Positions 4,495 through 5,258 of a DNA stretch of 5,258 nt are shown here, in pieces. How positions within the stretch are numbered: position 1 is the first letter of the stretch; every line of letters starts with the position of its first letter. The position numbers and the translations under genes were made by a program. Under the pieces are notes generated by a model, which made no database searches, was not told the origin of the DNA, and saw only the letters and a list, made by a program, of their open reading frames with translations. Source of the stretch: Methanomicrobiales archaeon (GTDB taxonomy: Archaea > Halobacteriota > Methanomicrobia > Methanomicrobiales > JACTUA01); NCBI GenBank assembly GCA_028678885.1, contig JAJRCP010000159.1, positions 1 to 5,258 of the forward strand. The letters run 5' to 3'.

Positions 4495-4516
4495 CCACAG
4501 CCGATAGATCCTGTGG
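4495..4516 (+). other. Hairpin directly downstream of tRNA-Lys
   Basis: CCACAG (4495-4500) pairs perfectly with CTGTGG (4511-4516) across a 10-nt loop, with a possible further G-T pair, starting 4 nt after the tRNA. No T-tract follows, so it is a poor terminator; it could mark tRNA 3' processing or shape the leader of the rpoH transcript. It may be fortuitous. Confidence 0.35.
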
Positions 4517-4575
4517 TGTGTTACCGGTGATACATTGAAAGTCCGCTTCTCAGTATCCGGAGGTTGGGTGATAGT

Positions 4576-4824
4576 ATGAGCACCATCAATGTATTGGATC
4601 ACGTCATGGTGCCCGAACATCAGATTATGGGTAATGAAGAGCTGCAGGAGCTCCTCTTCAAGTATCATCTGACGAGTGATCAATTACCAAAAATTTTTCA
4701 TGATGATCCTGCAGCCAGAGCGATCAAAGCGAAGATTGGGGATGTGATAAGGATTACCCGGTTCAGTCAGACTGCAGGGAGAGCAGAGTCGTACCGTCTT
4801 GTTGTCAAAAGACCAAAGAAATAA
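4576..4824 (+). CDS. rpoH: DNA-directed RNA polymerase subunit H
   Basis: This 82-residue protein is the archaeal homologue of the C-terminal part of eukaryotic Rpb5 and is part of the core polymerase near the downstream DNA jaw. The family pattern is complete: LDHVMVPEH (7-15), EELQELLFKY (21-30), LPKI (37-40), DDPAARAI (43-50), GDVIRITRFSQTAG (55-68) and YRLVV (73-77). The ATG at 4576 is chosen over the in-frame TTG at 4564, because GGTGAT (4567-4572), an excellent ribosome binding site, lies between them and 3 nt before the ATG. The gene is followed after 23 nt by rpoB2, the standard order in methanogens. Do not confuse it with bacterial rpoH, which encodes sigma-32. Confidence 0.97.
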   Translation: MSTINVLDHVMVPEHQIMGNEELQELLFKYHLTSDQLPKIFHDDPAARAIKAKIGDVIRITRFSQTAGRAESYRLVVKRPKK

Positions 4825-4847
4825 TCTCAGTAACAGGGGGCGTTATA

Positions 4848-5258
4848 TTGCTGGATAGATCTGTTCTGTCTAGAGCATATTTTTCTCGCTCGCATGTAGC
4901 GAGACATCAGCTAGATTCGTTTAACAATTTCCTTAAGCACAATCTTCAGAAGGTTGTGAACGAGCAGAGAAAGATTGAGACCGACATTGAGAGCCGAGGG
5001 AAGAGCAATCAGCCGGTCTGGGTGGAGCTTGGAAAGATCGAGGTTAAAAAGCCGATGGTCCGAGAGGCGGATGGGTCTCAGGGAGACCTGTTCCCTGCAG
5101 AAGCCCGGTTGCGCAATCTCACCTATGCAGCCCCCATCCAGCTGGAGATGACTCTCGTCCAGGGTGGAGAGAGGCACGAGCCCGTCGTGGCTATCATCGG
5201 GCAGCTCCCTATCATGGTGGGTTCTCTGTCCTGTAATCTCTATGGACTTTCTGATGAG
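4848..5258 (+). CDS. rpoB2: DNA-directed RNA polymerase subunit B'' , N-terminal part (runs off the right edge)
   Basis: The frame is open for 137 codons to the window end. The translation matches the N-terminus of the archaeal second largest polymerase subunit: YFSRSHVARHQLDSFNNFLKHNL (11-33), IEVKKPMVREADGS, the motif EARLRNLTYAAPIQLEMTL, and IIGQLPIMVGSLSCNLYGLSDE at the edge. In methanogens this subunit is usually split into B'' (rpoB2, the N-terminal half) and B' (rpoB1); the split itself lies outside the window and is assumed. No ATG is available near the family's expected N-terminus, and the TTG at 4848, preceded 7 nt upstream by a run of five Gs as ribosome binding site, gives the N-terminus MLDRSVLSRAYFSR. 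The 23-nt spacing from rpoH shows one operon. Confidence 0.95.
   Translation, partial: MLDRSVLSRAYFSRSHVARHQLDSFNNFLKHNLQKVVNEQRKIETDIESRGKSNQPVWVELGKIEVKKPMVREADGSQGDLFPAEARLRNLTYAAPIQLEMTLVQGGERHEPVVAIIGQLPIMVGSLSCNLYGLSDE

Noticed and set aside
4453..4683. Minus-strand open frame whose C-terminus reads RARGDLNPRPPG
   Set aside because: This ending is the well-known spurious translation of the antisense strand of a tRNA gene, here tRNA-Lys; the rest is antisense to rpoH.
4911..5177. Minus-strand open frame of 88 codons
   Set aside because: It is antisense to rpoB2, whose translation is unmistakable.

Overview
The window reads as chromosomal DNA of a methanogenic archaeon, most likely in or near the Methanomicrobiales. 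The evidence is an archaeal RNA polymerase subunit H gene followed by a split-type rpoB2 (B'') gene, tRNA genes without an encoded CCA, TATA-type promoters, and Shine-Dalgarno sites of the GGTG/GAGG type. The genus cannot be fixed from sequence alone. No insertion sequence, CRISPR array or prophage remnant is visible.

Layout. Positions 1-317 (minus) hold the 5' part of a DUF89/ARMT1-family phosphatase gene that runs off the left edge. It lies 31 nt downstream of a tRNA-Pro(GGG) gene on the same strand (349-422). A minus-strand cluster fills 473-2616. In transcription order it encodes a 187-aa protein with a possible DUF2226/PATAN-like N-terminal domain, a membrane-anchored roadblock-like protein, a MinD/ParA-type ATPase with a C-terminal amphipathic tail, and a 65-aa single-pass membrane protein with a coiled coil. 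From a shared 176-nt intergenic region a divergent plus-strand pair (2793-3823) encodes a soluble Roadblock/LC7 (MglB-like) protein and a CheY-like receiver with a helical C-terminal extension. A PsiE-family membrane protein (minus) converges on that pair. The right end carries tRNA-Lys(TTT), rpoH and the start of rpoB2, the beginning of the conserved archaeal RNA polymerase/ribosomal operon.

How the genes may work together. The six divergent genes look like one functional module. A MinD-type ATPase could cycle on and off the membrane, two roadblock proteins (one membrane-bound, one soluble) could give a dimerisation platform, the receiver would supply a phosphorylation input, and the tiny coiled-coil membrane protein is translationally coupled to the ATPase. 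The parts resemble those of bacterial polarity systems (MglB with the receiver protein RomR, or MinD with its partners), but no Ras-like GTPase of the MglA type is present in the window. A role in polarity or spatial positioning is inference, not shown by the sequence. This module is the most interesting content here; the two flanks are ordinary housekeeping genes.
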